From Sphingopyxis sp. (lineage in GTDB: Bacteria > Pseudomonadota > Alphaproteobacteria > Sphingomonadales > Sphingomonadaceae): 64,000 nucleotides of DNA. The position numbers and the translations under genes were made by a program. The notes under the pieces are model-generated. The model had not been told where the DNA came from and ran no database searches. It saw nothing but the letters and a program-made list of their open reading frames with translations. Below are positions 10,024 through 19,458 of the stretch, one piece after another. The stretch covers positions 1 through 64,000 of the forward strand of contig PNNB01000056.1 of NCBI GenBank assembly GCA_013823985.1, in the 5' to 3' direction. How positions within the stretch are numbered: position 1 is the first letter of the stretch; each line of letters starts with the position of its first letter.

Positions 10024-12285
10024 ATGAGCGAAAGCGACGTCCAGTTTACTGCGCAAGAGGCCCTTGATTTCCATTCCCAGGGGCGTCCGGGCAAAATCGA
10101 AATAATAGCCACCAAGCCGATGGCGACGCAACGCGACCTTAGTCTTGCCTATTCCCCAGGCGTCGCCGTTCCTGTTCAGGCGATCTATGACGATCCGGCC
10201 ACCGCCTATGACTATACCGCCAAGGGCAATCTAGTTGCGGTTATTTCAAACGGCACTGCGATTTTGGGCATGGGCAATCTGGGTGCTCTGGCCTCCAAGC
10301 CGGTGATGGAAGGCAAGGCTGTCTTGTTCAAACGCTTCGCCGATGTTGATTCGATCGACATTGAAGTGAAGACCGAAGATGTTGACCGCTTTATCGACGC
10401 AGTCGAGTTGCTGGAACCGACCTTTGGCGGCATCAACCTTGAAGACATTGCTGCACCATCATGCTTCATCATCGAACAGACCTTGCGCGAGCGGATGAAC
10501 ATTCCGGTTTTTCATGATGACCAGCACGGTACCGCCATCATTGCGGCGGCAGGGCTGATCAATGCCTGCGAACTGACCGGTCGATCATTGAAGGACGTCA
10601 CGGTAGTCTGCAATGGCGCTGGTGCGGCGGCCATTGCATGTACCGAGCTGATCAAGGCCATGGGCGTACCTCACGACAATGTTATCATGTGCGACCGCAC
10701 TGGCGTAATCTATCAAGGCCGTACCGAGGGCATGGACCAATGGAAATCGGCGCACGCCGCCAAGACCAGTACGCGCACGTTAGCGGAAGCTATTGTTGGC
10801 GCAGATGTTTTCCTCGGTCTGTCGGCGGCCAACGCGCTCAGCGCGGAGATGGTGCGTTCGATGGCCGACCAGCCGATCATCTTTGCGATGGCGAATCCCG
10901 ATCCGGAAATTTCCCCGCCAGTTGCGCGTGCGGCGCGACCTGATGCGATCATTGCGACCGGTCGATCCGACTTTCCCAATCAGGTCAACAATGTCCTCTG
11001 CTTTCCCTTCCTTTTTCGCGGCGCACTAGACGTTCGCGCTACGACGATCAACGAACCAATGAAGATTGCCGCCGCCAACGCGTTGGCCAAGCTTGCGCGT
11101 GAGACGGTACCCGAAGAGGTGGCCGCGGCATATGGCGGGCTGGCGCACAAATTTGGCCGCGATTATATTATCCCGTCGCCTTTCGACCCGCGGTTGATGG
11201 AAATTGTAGCTTCGGCCGTGGCGAAAGCCGCTATGGAATCGGGCGTAGCACAAAAGCCAATTACTGATATGGCTGCCTATCGAGCCCAATTGCGCGCTCG
11301 TCTAAACCCAACCAATTCAGTCCTCACACAGGTTTACGAAGCCGCACGGGCAAAACCGCGCCGTGTCATCTTTGCAGAAGCTGAAGAGGATGTCGTTCTA
11401 CGCGCCGCTGTCCAGTTCAAGCAGGACGGATATGGCGTACCGGTTCTTGTGGGGCGTGACGCTCGGGTGAAGGACATGCTGCGCGAACTCGGTACCGACC
11501 CCGAAGATTATGAGATACACAACAGCGCGCAAAGTCCACTCGTGGAAAAGATGGTCGACCGCTTATACAATCGCCTACAAAGACGCGGCTACCTGCGGCG
11601 TGATATCCAGCGCATGGTCAACCGCGACCGCAATATATTTGGCGCTCTGTTGCTGCAAATGGATCAAGCCGATGCTATGATCACAGGCGTCACCCGCACA
11701 TTTGGCCAGACGTTGCGCGAACTGCGCCGCGTGCTGGATCCCAAAAAAGGTGAAATATCCTTTGGGATTCACGTCATGGTCGGCAAGACGCACACTGTTT
11801 TCATCGCCGACACCACGGTTAACGAACGACCCACGGCCGAAGAATTAGCGCATATTGCCGAAAAGACCGCTGCTGTTGCGCGGCGTATGGGCCATGTGCC
11901 CCGCGTGGCGTTTTTATCATTTTCCACTTTTGGAAATCCACATGGAACTTGGCTTAACAATATTCGCGATGCTGTGGCGATACTCGACGCGCGGAGGCCC
12001 GACTTTGAATATGAAGGCGATATGCCGCCAGATGTAGCGCTTAATCCCGCGCTTATGAAAAACTACCCTTTCTGCCGCTTGTCCGGCCCTGCCAATGTGT
12101 TGGTGATGCCGGGCCTGCAGTCCGCCAATCTATCGGCAAAATTATTGCGCGAGCTTGGTGGAGATCAAGTGATCGGACCGATGTTAATCGGTATGGAAAA
12201 GCAAGTGCAAGTCGCAACTATGGCTTCAAGCACAAGCGACCTTGTTACTTTGGCGGTATTGGCGGCGGCGGGGGTTACCGAATAA
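10024..12285 (+). CDS. maeB: NADP-dependent malic enzyme with phosphotransacetylase domain
   Basis: A 753-residue MaeB-type enzyme that decarboxylates malate to pyruvate with NADP. Residues 1 to about 430 form the malic enzyme part, with SPGVAVP, the active-site stretch [19 protein letters not shown] and the Rossmann turn [12 protein letters not shown]. Residues about 440-753 form a phosphate acetyl/butyryltransferase-like domain with the MITGVTR and [16 protein letters not shown] motifs. In characterised relatives the second domain lacks transferase activity and lets acetyl-CoA regulate the enzyme. This fused length is normal for proteobacteria, so the fusion is not unusual. It stands alone, with bamE convergent downstream. 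Confidence 0.96.
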   Translation: MSESDVQFTAQEALDFHSQGRPGKIEIIATKPMATQRDLSLAYSPGVAVPVQAIYDDPATAYDYTAKGNLVAVISNGTAILGMGNLGALASKPVMEGKAVLFKRFADVDSIDIEVKTEDVDRFIDAVELLEPTFGGINLEDIAAPSCFIIEQTLRERMNIPVFHDDQHGTAIIAAAGLINACELTGRSLKDVTVVCNGAGAAAIACTELIKAMGVPHDNVIMCDRTGVIYQGRTEGMDQWKSAHAAKTSTRTLAEAIVGADVFLGLSAANALSAEMVRSMADQPIIFAMANPDPEISPPVARAARPDAIIATGRSDFPNQVNNVLCFPFLFRGALDVRATTINEPMKIAAANALAKLARETVPEEVAAAYGGLAHKFGRDYIIPSPFDPRLMEIVASAVAKAAMESGVAQKPITDMAAYRAQLRARLNPTNSVLTQVYEAARAKPRRVIFAEAEEDVVLRAAVQFKQDGYGVPVLVGRDARVKDMLRELGTDPEDYEIHNSAQSPLVEKMVDRLYNRLQRRGYLRRDIQRMVNRDRNIFGALLLQMDQADAMITGVTRTFGQTLRELRRVLDPKKGEISFGIHVMVGKTHTVFIADTTVNERPTAEELAHIAEKTAAVARRMGHVPRVAFLSFSTFGNPHGTWLNNIRDAVAILDARRPDFEYEGDMPPDVALNPALMKNYPFCRLSGPANVLVMPGLQSANLSAKLLRELGGDQVIGPMLIGMEKQVQVATMASSTSDLVTLAVLAAAGVTE

Positions 12286-12312
12286 ACAGTCTCAACCCAT
12301 TACCCTTACACT

Positions 12313-12786
12313 TTAATTGGGGCTGTTGGGGGTGCTACCCTGGCCTGTGCCGGCGCCAACCGACCCAATATTGCCGAAGATATCTTCAAAGAAGCTCTTG
12401 TTGCGGCCCAAAGTCGGCGTCTTATCGCTTTCAGGGCTGATCTTAGAAATCAGTTCCTTGCCCGTCTGAGTCACCGAAGCGACATTGCCTGCCGAATCAA
12501 AACGGACTTTCAGCACATATTGCTCGGTCGCGGTTGGCTGCGCAAAAGCAAGTTGGCGTGTGTCGCGGGCGTAATAATACCAGTCATTCTTGTCGAACTG
12601 CCCCACAAAGGTCGGACGTCCCAAAGAGGCTTGCACCGAATCCTTGTTGTCGACGCCCGGCTGGACGGAAGTTAGCAGCGTTTGGTCACCAATATAGCCC
12701 TGATGCGCGCGCAGGCGAGTGCAGCCTGAGGTCATTACCAGTGCGGTAACAATAGTGCCCAAAACCATGATTTGCGACTTGCGCAT
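12313..12786 (-). CDS. bamE: Outer membrane assembly lipoprotein BamE (SmpA/OmlA)
   Basis: A 157-residue lipoprotein. The signal ends in the lipobox TSGC (Cys22). The mature region has the SmpA/OmlA fold with the conserved run VQPGVDNKDSVQASLGRPT and the strand NDWYYYARD that typify BamE, a subunit of the beta-barrel assembly machine facing the periplasm. The C-terminus extends about 40 residues past the fold, ending in a Gly/Ser/Pro/Asn-rich tail, as is common in sphingomonads. It is divergently transcribed from the cytochrome bc1 chaperone gene, and the roughly 105-base gap between them must hold both promoters. Confidence 0.92.
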   Translation of the reverse strand: MRKSQIMVLGTIVTALVMTSGCTRLRAHQGYIGDQTLLTSVQPGVDNKDSVQASLGRPTFVGQFDKNDWYYYARDTRQLAFAQPTATEQYVLKVRFDSAGNVASVTQTGKELISKISPESDKTPTLGRNKSFFEDIFGNIGSVGAGTGQGSTPNSPN

Positions 12787-12892
12787 AAACTTCTCCGCTG
12801 TTCCACGATACTAAGGCGTTGCCATTGCATCCTTGGCCAGCAATATCAATATGCAATGCCAGATGAATGCTGGATGAGTAAAACGGAAACGG

Positions 12893-13423
12893 ATGCGCAT
12901 GACTTTTTGGAAACGATTTTGGGGACCACAACAAGCCGATTCGAAATCCGAGCTCATTCCCCTCTATAATCAGATCGTCGCCAAAGCGCGCGAGCCGCAC
13001 TGGTACGAAACAGGACTGGTGCCGGACAGCATCGATGGACGTTTCGATATGATTGCAACCTTGTTTTCGCTGGTTTTGTTACGGTTGGAACAGGACGCGG
13101 CGCAGGCACAGAATATGGCTCATCTGACCGAAGTTCTGGTGGACGATATGGACGGGCAGCTGCGCGAAGTCGGCATTGGCGACATGATCGTCGGTAAGCA
13201 TATCGGCAAGATCATGGGTGCAGTCGGCGGTCGAATAAATGCGTTTCGCATTGCCTTGGCCGATAATTCCCAGTTGGACGAGGCCATTGCGCGCAACGTA
13301 TATCGCGGCGAAGAGGTAGATAGGGCTGCGGCGACGCATGTCCGGCAGGGTTTACTTGCGATCGAACAGGTGCTGGCCGGGGTAGCGTCGAATGACTTGG
13401 CAAAAGGAAATGCTGCGTGGTGA
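12893..13423 (+). CDS. Ubiquinol-cytochrome c chaperone (CBP3-like)
   Basis: A 176-residue protein of the ubiquinol-cytochrome c chaperone family, the bacterial relatives of mitochondrial Cbp3/UQCC1, which assist cytochrome b and bc1 complex assembly. The recognisable core is YNQIVAKAREPHWY followed by GRFDMIATLFSLVLLRLE and the DDMDGQLRE segment. It is probably a peripheral protein at the inner membrane. A second ATG at 12899 is two codons in. Its stop overlaps the GTG start of the YceD gene, so the pair is coupled, an arrangement common in alphaproteobacteria. Confidence 0.86.
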   Translation: MRMTFWKRFWGPQQADSKSELIPLYNQIVAKAREPHWYETGLVPDSIDGRFDMIATLFSLVLLRLEQDAAQAQNMAHLTEVLVDDMDGQLREVGIGDMIVGKHIGKIMGAVGGRINAFRIALADNSQLDEAIARNVYRGEEVDRAAATHVRQGLLAIEQVLAGVASNDLAKGNAAW

Positions 13424-13947
13424 CGCACAGCGAATTCAGCCATGAACTGAAGATTTCAGAATTGGGTGGAAAGATACGCAGTATCCATTTGACGGCAGAC
13501 ACTACACAGCGAGCGGCTCTTGCGAAACGGTTCGACCTTACCGCGCTTGACCGGTTAGATGCCGATTTGACGATGACGACCGAGGGGTCCGATATATTCG
13601 CGAATGGTCACCTTAACGCTTCATTGGCGCAAATTTGCGTTGCGACTGGCGAACCTTTACTAGTCGAGATCAGCGAGGCAGTTACCATCCGCTTCGTTCC
13701 CGAACCACGCATCGAAGAGGAGACGGAGTTTGAACTCGATGCGGAAGATTGCGACGTCATGTTTCACGATGGCCTGTTGATCGATCTGGGCGAAGCTGTC
13801 GCGCAATCACTCGGTCTTGCGCTGGACCCCTATCCACGCAGCCCCAACGCGGACGCTCATCTGAAAGAAGCGGGGGTCAAAGGTGAAGACGAAGCAGGTC
13901 CGTTTGGCGCACTCGCCTCGTTGAAGGAAAAGCTGACCAAGAAATGA
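13417..13947 (+). CDS. YceD-like protein (DUF177)
   Basis: A 176-residue protein of the YceD/DUF177 family. The region IFANGHLNASLAQICVATGEPL, with its single remaining cysteine, and the acidic strand block DVMFHDGLLIDLGEAVAQSLGLALDPYPR are family features. In plants and some bacteria members are linked to 23S rRNA accumulation; in many genomes the gene precedes rpmF. Here rpmF does not follow. No ATG fits: two GTG codons stand in tandem at 13417 and 13420, and AAAGGA lies eight bases before the first. The start overlaps the stop of the CBP3-like gene. Confidence 0.8.
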   Translation: MVTHSEFSHELKISELGGKIRSIHLTADTTQRAALAKRFDLTALDRLDADLTMTTEGSDIFANGHLNASLAQICVATGEPLLVEISEAVTIRFVPEPRIEEETEFELDAEDCDVMFHDGLLIDLGEAVAQSLGLALDPYPRSPNADAHLKEAGVKGEDEAGPFGALASLKEKLTKK

Positions 13948-13953
13948 TCCGCC

Positions 13954-14556
13954 ATGTTTGATACGCAACTGCGTTCTCTCATCGAACGGCCCCTGAACGT
14001 GGTGGCCTTTCGCTTGGCACGCGCAGGTCTATCGGCGGATTGCTTGACACTTTCGGGCGCTTTGGTCGCGCTGGGCGCTGCGGCCGCGATTTTGGGGGAT
14101 CATCTGCCGCTCGCCCTCGCACTGATCGCTGCCAGTCGAATCTTCGACGGCTTGGACGGCGCCGTGGCGCGAGTTAACGGACCCACTGCTTGGGGCGGCT
14201 ATCTCGACAGTCTGGCAGATTATGTGTTTTATATTTCAATCCCGGTAGCCTTTGGCCTCGCCCACCCGGAAAATCTTGTTCCTGCACTGCTTCTTGTCGC
14301 AAGTTTCACAATAACCGCGGTTAGCTTTCTCGCCTTTGCCGCAATTGCCGCACTTCAGCCAGCAACGATCAGCGGTAAAGAATCCAAGGCTTTTATCTAT
14401 TCCATTGGATTGATGGAAGGTAGCGAAACGATCGGCTTTTTCGTGCTCTTTTGCCTATTCCCGGAATATTTTGGGACCCTTGCCTTTACGTTTGCGGTGC
14501 TCTGCTTGCTTACTGTGGTGCAGCGCATATGGCTTGCCTCAAAGAAGTTTTCATAA
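13954..14556 (+). CDS. CDP-alcohol phosphatidyltransferase family protein
   Basis: A 200-residue membrane enzyme with about five or six hydrophobic segments. It carries the whole catalytic signature of the family, seen as DGLDGAVAR then G, YLD and SLAD (about residues 66-91), whose aspartates bind the metals and CDP-diacylglycerol. The enzyme would transfer a phosphatidyl group to an alcohol, but the acceptor cannot be told from the sequence. It is shorter than typical PgsA or PcsA proteins. It starts six bases after the YceD gene and ends convergent with the flavoprotein reductase gene. Confidence 0.86.
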   Translation: MFDTQLRSLIERPLNVVAFRLARAGLSADCLTLSGALVALGAAAAILGDHLPLALALIAASRIFDGLDGAVARVNGPTAWGGYLDSLADYVFYISIPVAFGLAHPENLVPALLLVASFTITAVSFLAFAAIAALQPATISGKESKAFIYSIGLMEGSETIGFFVLFCLFPEYFGTLAFTFAVLCLLTVVQRIWLASKKFS

Positions 14557-14580
14557 GCTGTGCAACTGGTTTTTTTAAGG

Positions 14581-16032
14581 TCAACCCCGCCGCCAACGGA
14601 ACCAGCGTTCAGCCCATTTGAGCAACCCCAGCGGTTTACGCGCGAGGCTAAATTGGCCGGCAGCATATTTCGTCGCTTCGGACCAAGTGGGATAAGGGTG
14701 AATAGTCGCCAAAATCTTGCGCAAGCCCATTTGGTGCTTCATCGCAAACGTGATTTCGGCTAAAATTTCCCCGGCATGTTCGCCGATTACAGTTGCTCCC
14801 AATATTCGATCGCTACCTGCGGCCGTTAGGATTTTGACGAAGCCGGTTCGTTCGCCTTCGGCGATGGCGCGGTCAAGATCATCAAGGTCATAGCGTGTAA
14901 CATCAAAAGCAATGCCTAGCTGGGTTGCGTCAGCTTCAGTCAGTCCCACAGCGGCAAGTTCCGGTTCGGTATATGTAACACGTGGCAGCACACGGTAATC
15001 CGCACGGTATTTCTTGAACGGACGGGCAAGCGCATTGACGCTAGCATACCAGGCCTCGTGCGATCCTCCATGGGTTAGCTGCTGCTTGCCCGCGACGTCA
15101 CCTGCGCATAGAATATGCGGTATATTTGTACGCAGAAATCCGTCGACTGGTAGTTTACCATCGATGACCAGACCCAATTCTTCCAAGCCAAAGCCCGAGA
15201 TGCGGGGTTTACGACCCACAGCGATCAGCACATCATCATAGGCAAGCGGCCGTTCGCCTCGTGTCCCTTCAACAATCAAACATTTGTCCTTTTCGAAGCG
15301 GACCGCTTTATGTCCCGTCAAAATTTCCACGCCGTCGGCATGCAAGCGTTGGGTTACAATCGTCGCAGCGTCAGCCTCTTCCTTCAGCAATAGCCTTTCG
15401 GCCATTTCTATCAATGTCACTTGCGACCCCAACCGCTGGAAGGATTGCGCCAGTTCGCATCCGATAGGCCCACCGCCTAATATGATCAGTCGTTGAGGTG
15501 CGGCCGAACGCTTCGCAAATTCGTCCCACAAGGTTTCACTCGTCAAATAGCCGCTCGCCTCGACACCCGGCAAAGGTGGAACAAGAGGCGCAGCGCCGGT
15601 GGCGATAATGAAGTTTTGTGCAGTCAGCCGGGTTTTCCCGTCAATTTCGACGGTCCACGGGTCGATGAATCGGGCATATCCCCTTACACAATCAACGCCA
15701 AGATTCGTGAAGCGTTCAACACTGTCGTGCGGCTCGATTGCCGTTATGACGTCACGGATCCGTCGCATGACCTTAGGAAAATCAATCGTTGGTGCGGAAG
15801 TTTTGACGCCAAAACGGGCGGCGTCCGAAACCAGATGCGCCACACGCGCACTTTTGATGAGCGCCTTGGAGGGGACGCAACCGGTATTGAGGCAATCACC
15901 TCCCATTTCACGGGCTTCAATCAGCGTGACTTTGGCCTGAACCATCGCTGCGATATAAGCCGACACCAGGCCGGCGGATCCGGCACCGATCACTATCAGA
16001 TTGCGGTCAAACTGCTTAGGTTTGGTCGCCAT
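14581..16032 (-). CDS. FAD-dependent pyridine nucleotide-disulfide oxidoreductase
   Basis: A 483-residue flavoprotein of the dihydrolipoamide dehydrogenase/mercuric reductase family. It has the N-terminal FAD fold (VIGAGSAGLVSAY), the redox disulfide motif GGDCLNTGCVPSKA, a second nucleotide fold GGGPIGCELAQ, and the C-terminal dimer region with HPYPTWSEA in place of the HAHPTxSE of true Lpd. It lacks mercuric reductase's N-terminal metal domain and terminal cysteine pair. It is distinct from the real lpd at 57973. The ATG at 16032 follows the stop of the TVP38 gene by one base; the pairing of these two families recurs in proteobacteria. Substrate unknown. Confidence 0.86.
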   Translation of the reverse strand: MATKPKQFDRNLIVIGAGSAGLVSAYIAAMVQAKVTLIEAREMGGDCLNTGCVPSKALIKSARVAHLVSDAARFGVKTSAPTIDFPKVMRRIRDVITAIEPHDSVERFTNLGVDCVRGYARFIDPWTVEIDGKTRLTAQNFIIATGAAPLVPPLPGVEASGYLTSETLWDEFAKRSAAPQRLIILGGGPIGCELAQSFQRLGSQVTLIEMAERLLLKEEADAATIVTQRLHADGVEILTGHKAVRFEKDKCLIVEGTRGERPLAYDDVLIAVGRKPRISGFGLEELGLVIDGKLPVDGFLRTNIPHILCAGDVAGKQQLTHGGSHEAWYASVNALARPFKKYRADYRVLPRVTYTEPELAAVGLTEADATQLGIAFDVTRYDLDDLDRAIAEGERTGFVKILTAAGSDRILGATVIGEHAGEILAEITFAMKHQMGLRKILATIHPYPTWSEATKYAAGQFSLARKPLGLLKWAERWFRWRRG

Positions 16033-16033
16033 A

Positions 16034-16708
16034 TTAGCCACGGCGCCGGTTTACGAGCGCGAGCAGGCCTTTGGCAGCCCAAGGGAAAAGCGCGAGTAAC
16101 ACAAAAGAGCCGATCAGCGTCGGCGACAATAATCCGGCGGTTGATTCAATCTTACTGATCTGTGTCCCTGCGTTTACAAAGACAATTGTCCCCGCAAGCA
16201 TCCCCAACTGGCTGACCCAAAAGAATGTCCATGTTCGGATTCGGGTAAGGCCCATCAGAAGATTGATAACGAAAAAGGGAAACACGGGAATTAGACGCAA
16301 AGTGAAAAGGTAAAAGGCACCATCCTTCGCCAAACCGTCATCAATGGCCTTCAGCCGTGCGCCAAATTTTGACTGCACCCAATCGCGCAAAACATAGCGC
16401 GACCCCAAAAAGGCTAGCGTCGCGCCCATGGTCGAAGCGAAAGATACAATGATCGTCCCCAGCAACAACCCGAAAAGCGCCCCTGCAATCAGGGTCATGA
16501 TCGCTGCGCCCGGAATCGAAAGCCCGGTTATCGCGACATAGATAACGAAAAATCCGGCAATATAGAGAGCTGGCTGAGCATTTTTTGCCGCTAGGATCTC
16601 GGACTGTTGCGCTTTGAAGTTTTCGAGACTCAGATACTGTCCAAGATCAAATACAAAATATGCTACGAGTGCCGAGATTGCCAAGAGGACCAACAGAGCT
16701 TTTTTCAT
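16034..16708 (-). CDS. TVP38/TMEM64 family membrane protein
   Basis: A 224-residue DedA-superfamily protein with about six hydrophobic segments. The central stretch SIPGAAIMTLIAGALFGLLLGT followed by GATLAFLGSRYVLRDWV and RLIPVFPFFVINLLMG is characteristic of TVP38/TMEM64 proteins, which are thought to be proton-coupled lipid or small-molecule transporters at the inner membrane. It is upstream of, and coupled to, the flavoprotein reductase gene (one base between stop and start). The function of the pair is unknown; a link to selenite or metal reduction has been suggested for relatives, which cannot be tested here. Confidence 0.87.
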   Translation of the reverse strand: MKKALLVLLAISALVAYFVFDLGQYLSLENFKAQQSEILAAKNAQPALYIAGFFVIYVAITGLSIPGAAIMTLIAGALFGLLLGTIIVSFASTMGATLAFLGSRYVLRDWVQSKFGARLKAIDDGLAKDGAFYLFTLRLIPVFPFFVINLLMGLTRIRTWTFFWVSQLGMLAGTIVFVNAGTQISKIESTAGLLSPTLIGSFVLLALFPWAAKGLLALVNRRRG

Positions 16709-16756
16709 AATTATCCCTGTTCGTTCAACCTCTCGCTCCTGTCCCTGAAACCGTAC

Positions 16757-17278
16757 TTAAAATGGTACGTCATCGTCCAGATCGTTATCGAAGTCGCCAC
16801 CACCAAAGCCTGAAGAACCACCGCTCCAGTTGCCGCCACCCTGACCGCCGCTTGCACCACTGGCTTGGCTACCGCCCGATGAACCACCCGACCAGCCTTC
16901 ATTGCCTCCGCCGCCCGAACCGCCGCGTGCGCCATCAAGCATTACTAGCTTGCCGTCGAAACCAGCCACCGAAATCTCTGTGGTGTAACGGTCATTGCCT
17001 GACTGGTCTTGCCATTTGCGGGTTCGAAGTTGGCCCTCGATATACACTTTACTACCCTTTTTCAGGAAACGTTCGGCGACGCCTACTAGACCGTCGCTTT
17101 GCAGGACGACGCTATGCCATTCGGTACGTTCTTTCTTTTCACCGGTGGTCCGGTCTTTCCAGTCTTCAGACGTGGCGATGCGCAAATTGCAAATGCGTCC
17201 GCCATTCTGGAAGGATTTCACTTCCGGGTCCGCGCCTAGATTGCCGACAATTATTACTTTATTGACGCTACCCGCCAT
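16757..17278 (-). CDS. ssb: Single-stranded DNA-binding protein
   Basis: A 173-residue SSB. Residues about 4-108 make the OB fold, beginning [16 protein letters not shown] and including the ERTEWHSVV strand. A Gly/Ser-rich linker of about 55 residues follows, ending in the acidic tail DDDVPF that recruits replication and repair partners. The tail varies by one residue from the common DDDIPF. The low-complexity linker is normal. It lies downstream of feoB on the same strand with a 39-base gap, but a shared promoter is not implied. Confidence 0.97.
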   Translation of the reverse strand: MAGSVNKVIIVGNLGADPEVKSFQNGGRICNLRIATSEDWKDRTTGEKKERTEWHSVVLQSDGLVGVAERFLKKGSKVYIEGQLRTRKWQDQSGNDRYTTEISVAGFDGKLVMLDGARGGSGGGGNEGWSGGSSGGSQASGASGGQGGGNWSGGSSGFGGGDFDNDLDDDVPF

Positions 17279-17317
17279 TTTCCTGCCCTCTTATTTTCAG
17301 TTTGATCTTCGGTGTTG

Positions 17318-19171
17318 CTATAAGCCGAAGGAGACGGCTGTCCAATAGGTTATGCCCGCCGCCAGATAGGCGAGGGCAAAAAGATAGACGACCATGAATA
17401 TCGGCCATTTCCAGCCGTTGGTTTCGCGCCGCGTGACCGCGATGGTTGAAATGCATTGGGGAGCAAAGATGAACCACGCCAAAAAGGCAAGTGCCGTGGC
17501 TAGCGACCATTTGGCCGCCAGTTGCGGACCAAGGCGCAAGGCGGCCTGTTCGTCATCCTCGGCGTCGATCGCATAGGCGGTACCTAACGCCGAAACCGCC
17601 ACTTCACGGGCGGCCATGGCCGGGATCAGCGCAAGCGCAATGTCGTGGTTGAAGCCGATCGGTCGGACCACTGGTTCAATTGCATCGGAAATATGCCCCG
17701 CAATCGAATATTCCACCTGGTTTTGAGAGCTACCCTCTGGAACTTTGGGAAAGCTGAGCAATGCCCACAAGATGATTGAGGCGACAAAAATGATTGTGCC
17801 GGCGCGGCGCAGGAAGACCCAGGCACGCTGCCATAGGCCCAGTGCGATGTCACTCAGGCGCGGTAACTGGTACCGCGGCATTTCGATCAGAAAGCTGCTG
17901 CTGCGGCTTTGCGTGACAAAACGCTGGATGACCGCTGCAGCCAACATCGCGCCGATAATGCCGAACAGATAAAGCGCGAATAAGACGAGACCCTGTAAGC
18001 CGATGCCCGGACCAATACTTTGCACCGGAATAAACGCGCCAATGATGAGGGTATAAACCGGCAAGCGGGCCGAGCAAGTCATCAGGGGCGCGATCAATAT
18101 GGTCGCAAGCCTCTCTTTCTGGTCCATGATGCTCCGCGTTGCCATGATGCCGGGGATGGCGCACGCAAAGGAAGACAGAAGCGGGATGAAGCTATGGCCC
18201 GAGAGTCCCACGGCCGCCATCATGCGGTCCATAACAAAGGCAGCGCGGGTCATGTAACCGGTCGCTTCGAGCAATAATATGAAGAGGAACAGGATCAGGA
18301 TCTGCGGCAGAAACACCACCACCGAACCGACACCGGCAATGACCCCGTCTGTGAGGAATGACCGTAACAGGCTGTCGGGTATCTGCGTTTTAATAGTACC
18401 GGTCAGAGCTGCAAATCCACCTTCGATCCAACCGATAGGCGCTTCTGACCAGCCGTACACCGCCTGAAACATTACGAACAGTAGCGCCAGCAATATGGCG
18501 ACGCCGCCCACAGGGTGCAACAAAATGGCATCGAGCCGCCGTGTCCATTGCCGCCCTTGTGTTTCGTTGACGATGGCACGGTTGGCGATCCGGTGAGCGC
18601 GCTCCGTAATCTGTTTGCGGCTTTCGCTTACTACCGCTTCTTCGGGACGGGGATTAGTAAGGGCTTCACCCAACATGATAAGTAACTGGTCCAGCCCCCG
18701 CTTGCGCACCGCGACCGTGGAGACAACCGGAACGCCCAACTCATCGCCCAGAACGGTGGGATCTATTTCCAGCCCGTCGCGTTCGGCCAGATCAACCATA
18801 TTCAGGGCAAGGACAACGGGTAACCCCTGCGCTATCAATTCAATGGCAAAGCGCAGATGATTGTCGAGATTGCCGGCATCAACAACGATGATCAACGCTT
18901 CCGGGCGTCGTTGACCGGGAAATTTACCAAGGACCACGTCACGCGTAACGGCCTCGTCCAGACTGTCGGGCTGAAGGCTATAGGCGCCGGGCAAATCAAG
19001 CAGTTCGACGGGACGACCATCGGGCAGCGCCGTGCGTCCCGATTTACGTTCCACCGTTACACCGGGATAGTTGGCAATTTTCTGGCGCGCACCGGTAAGC
19101 GCATTGAACAATGAGCTTTTACCACTGTTCGGATTGCCGACGAGCGCCACCAACGGTAATGTACCGCTCAT
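17318..19171 (-). CDS. feoB: Ferrous iron transport GTPase FeoB
   Basis: A 617-residue inner-membrane ferrous iron permease. The N-terminal G domain has the P-loop GNPNSGKS (residues 12-19), the switch motif DLPGAYSL and the NMVD base-recognition motif. The membrane half has the two gate regions with conserved cysteines, seen as FACAIPGIMATR and MTCSARLPVY. The length is at the short end because the N-terminal helical insert is compact, and the C-terminus shows no FeoC-like extension. The start overlaps the feoA stop by four bases. Expression is likely iron-repressed through the dyad upstream of feoA. Confidence 0.97.
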   Translation of the reverse strand: MSGTLPLVALVGNPNSGKSSLFNALTGARQKIANYPGVTVERKSGRTALPDGRPVELLDLPGAYSLQPDSLDEAVTRDVVLGKFPGQRRPEALIIVVDAGNLDNHLRFAIELIAQGLPVVLALNMVDLAERDGLEIDPTVLGDELGVPVVSTVAVRKRGLDQLLIMLGEALTNPRPEEAVVSESRKQITERAHRIANRAIVNETQGRQWTRRLDAILLHPVGGVAILLALLFVMFQAVYGWSEAPIGWIEGGFAALTGTIKTQIPDSLLRSFLTDGVIAGVGSVVVFLPQILILFLFILLLEATGYMTRAAFVMDRMMAAVGLSGHSFIPLLSSFACAIPGIMATRSIMDQKERLATILIAPLMTCSARLPVYTLIIGAFIPVQSIGPGIGLQGLVLFALYLFGIIGAMLAAAVIQRFVTQSRSSSFLIEMPRYQLPRLSDIALGLWQRAWVFLRRAGTIIFVASIILWALLSFPKVPEGSSQNQVEYSIAGHISDAIEPVVRPIGFNHDIALALIPAMAAREVAVSALGTAYAIDAEDDEQAALRLGPQLAAKWSLATALAFLAWFIFAPQCISTIAVTRRETNGWKWPIFMVVYLFALAYLAAGITYWTAVSFGL

Positions 19172-19419
19172 AGTGTGAGCTCACAGAAAATGGCTGATGC
19201 GACCTTGCGGCGGAGTGCAATCCGCATACGTCCCACCCGGACGGCGATCGGGTCACGCCAAAGTAAGATGCCCTTGTGCAGGGCTTCAACCTCGACGCCT
19301 TCTTCGAGCCCGAGTGAACGCAAACGGTGGCCTTCGCTTTCGGGAATCACAGCCCAGTCGATGGTCTGTACCCGTGCACGGCTCTTGAGCGGAAGTTCAT
19401 CTAATTGCACCGGTGTCAT
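19168..19419 (-). CDS. feoA: FeoA family protein
   Basis: An 83-residue SH3-like protein of the FeoA family, the small cytosolic partner that regulates FeoB. It has the LRSLGLEEGVEVEALHKG segment and the closing alanine/isoleucine-rich strand ALRRKVASAI found across the family. The ATG at 19419 is taken; a TTG two codons upstream is in frame but falls inside the candidate iron-response dyad. No strong ribosome site is visible. The gene overlaps feoB by four bases. Confidence 0.92.
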   Translation of the reverse strand: MTPVQLDELPLKSRARVQTIDWAVIPESEGHRLRSLGLEEGVEVEALHKGILLWRDPIAVRVGRMRIALRRKVASAIFCELTL

Positions 19420-19439
19420 TTGCAACCGATTCGCAATAA
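19420..19439 (-). promoter_or_regulatory. Candidate Fur-type operator upstream of feoAB
   Basis: Directly before the feoA ATG stands an imperfect inverted repeat, TTGCAACCGATTCGCAATAA on the plus strand. Its half-sites TTGC and GCAA resemble Fur-binding dyads of alphaproteobacteria. The position at the feoAB 5' end suits an iron-repressed promoter, and the 39-base gap after coq9 would then separate feoAB from that gene. This rests on sight-matching, not a scored model. Confidence 0.4.
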
Positions 19440-19458
19440 CATCAAGTGCTATTCGTTT

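Noticed and set aside
10024..12285. The malic enzyme-phosphotransacetylase fusion as a new enzyme
   Set aside because: This two-domain layout and length are normal for proteobacterial MaeB.
14581..16032. Mercuric reductase or second lipoamide dehydrogenase
   Set aside because: It lacks the MerA N-terminal metal domain and terminal cysteines, and has HPYPTWSE in place of the Lpd HAHPTxSE, so only a family-level name is given.
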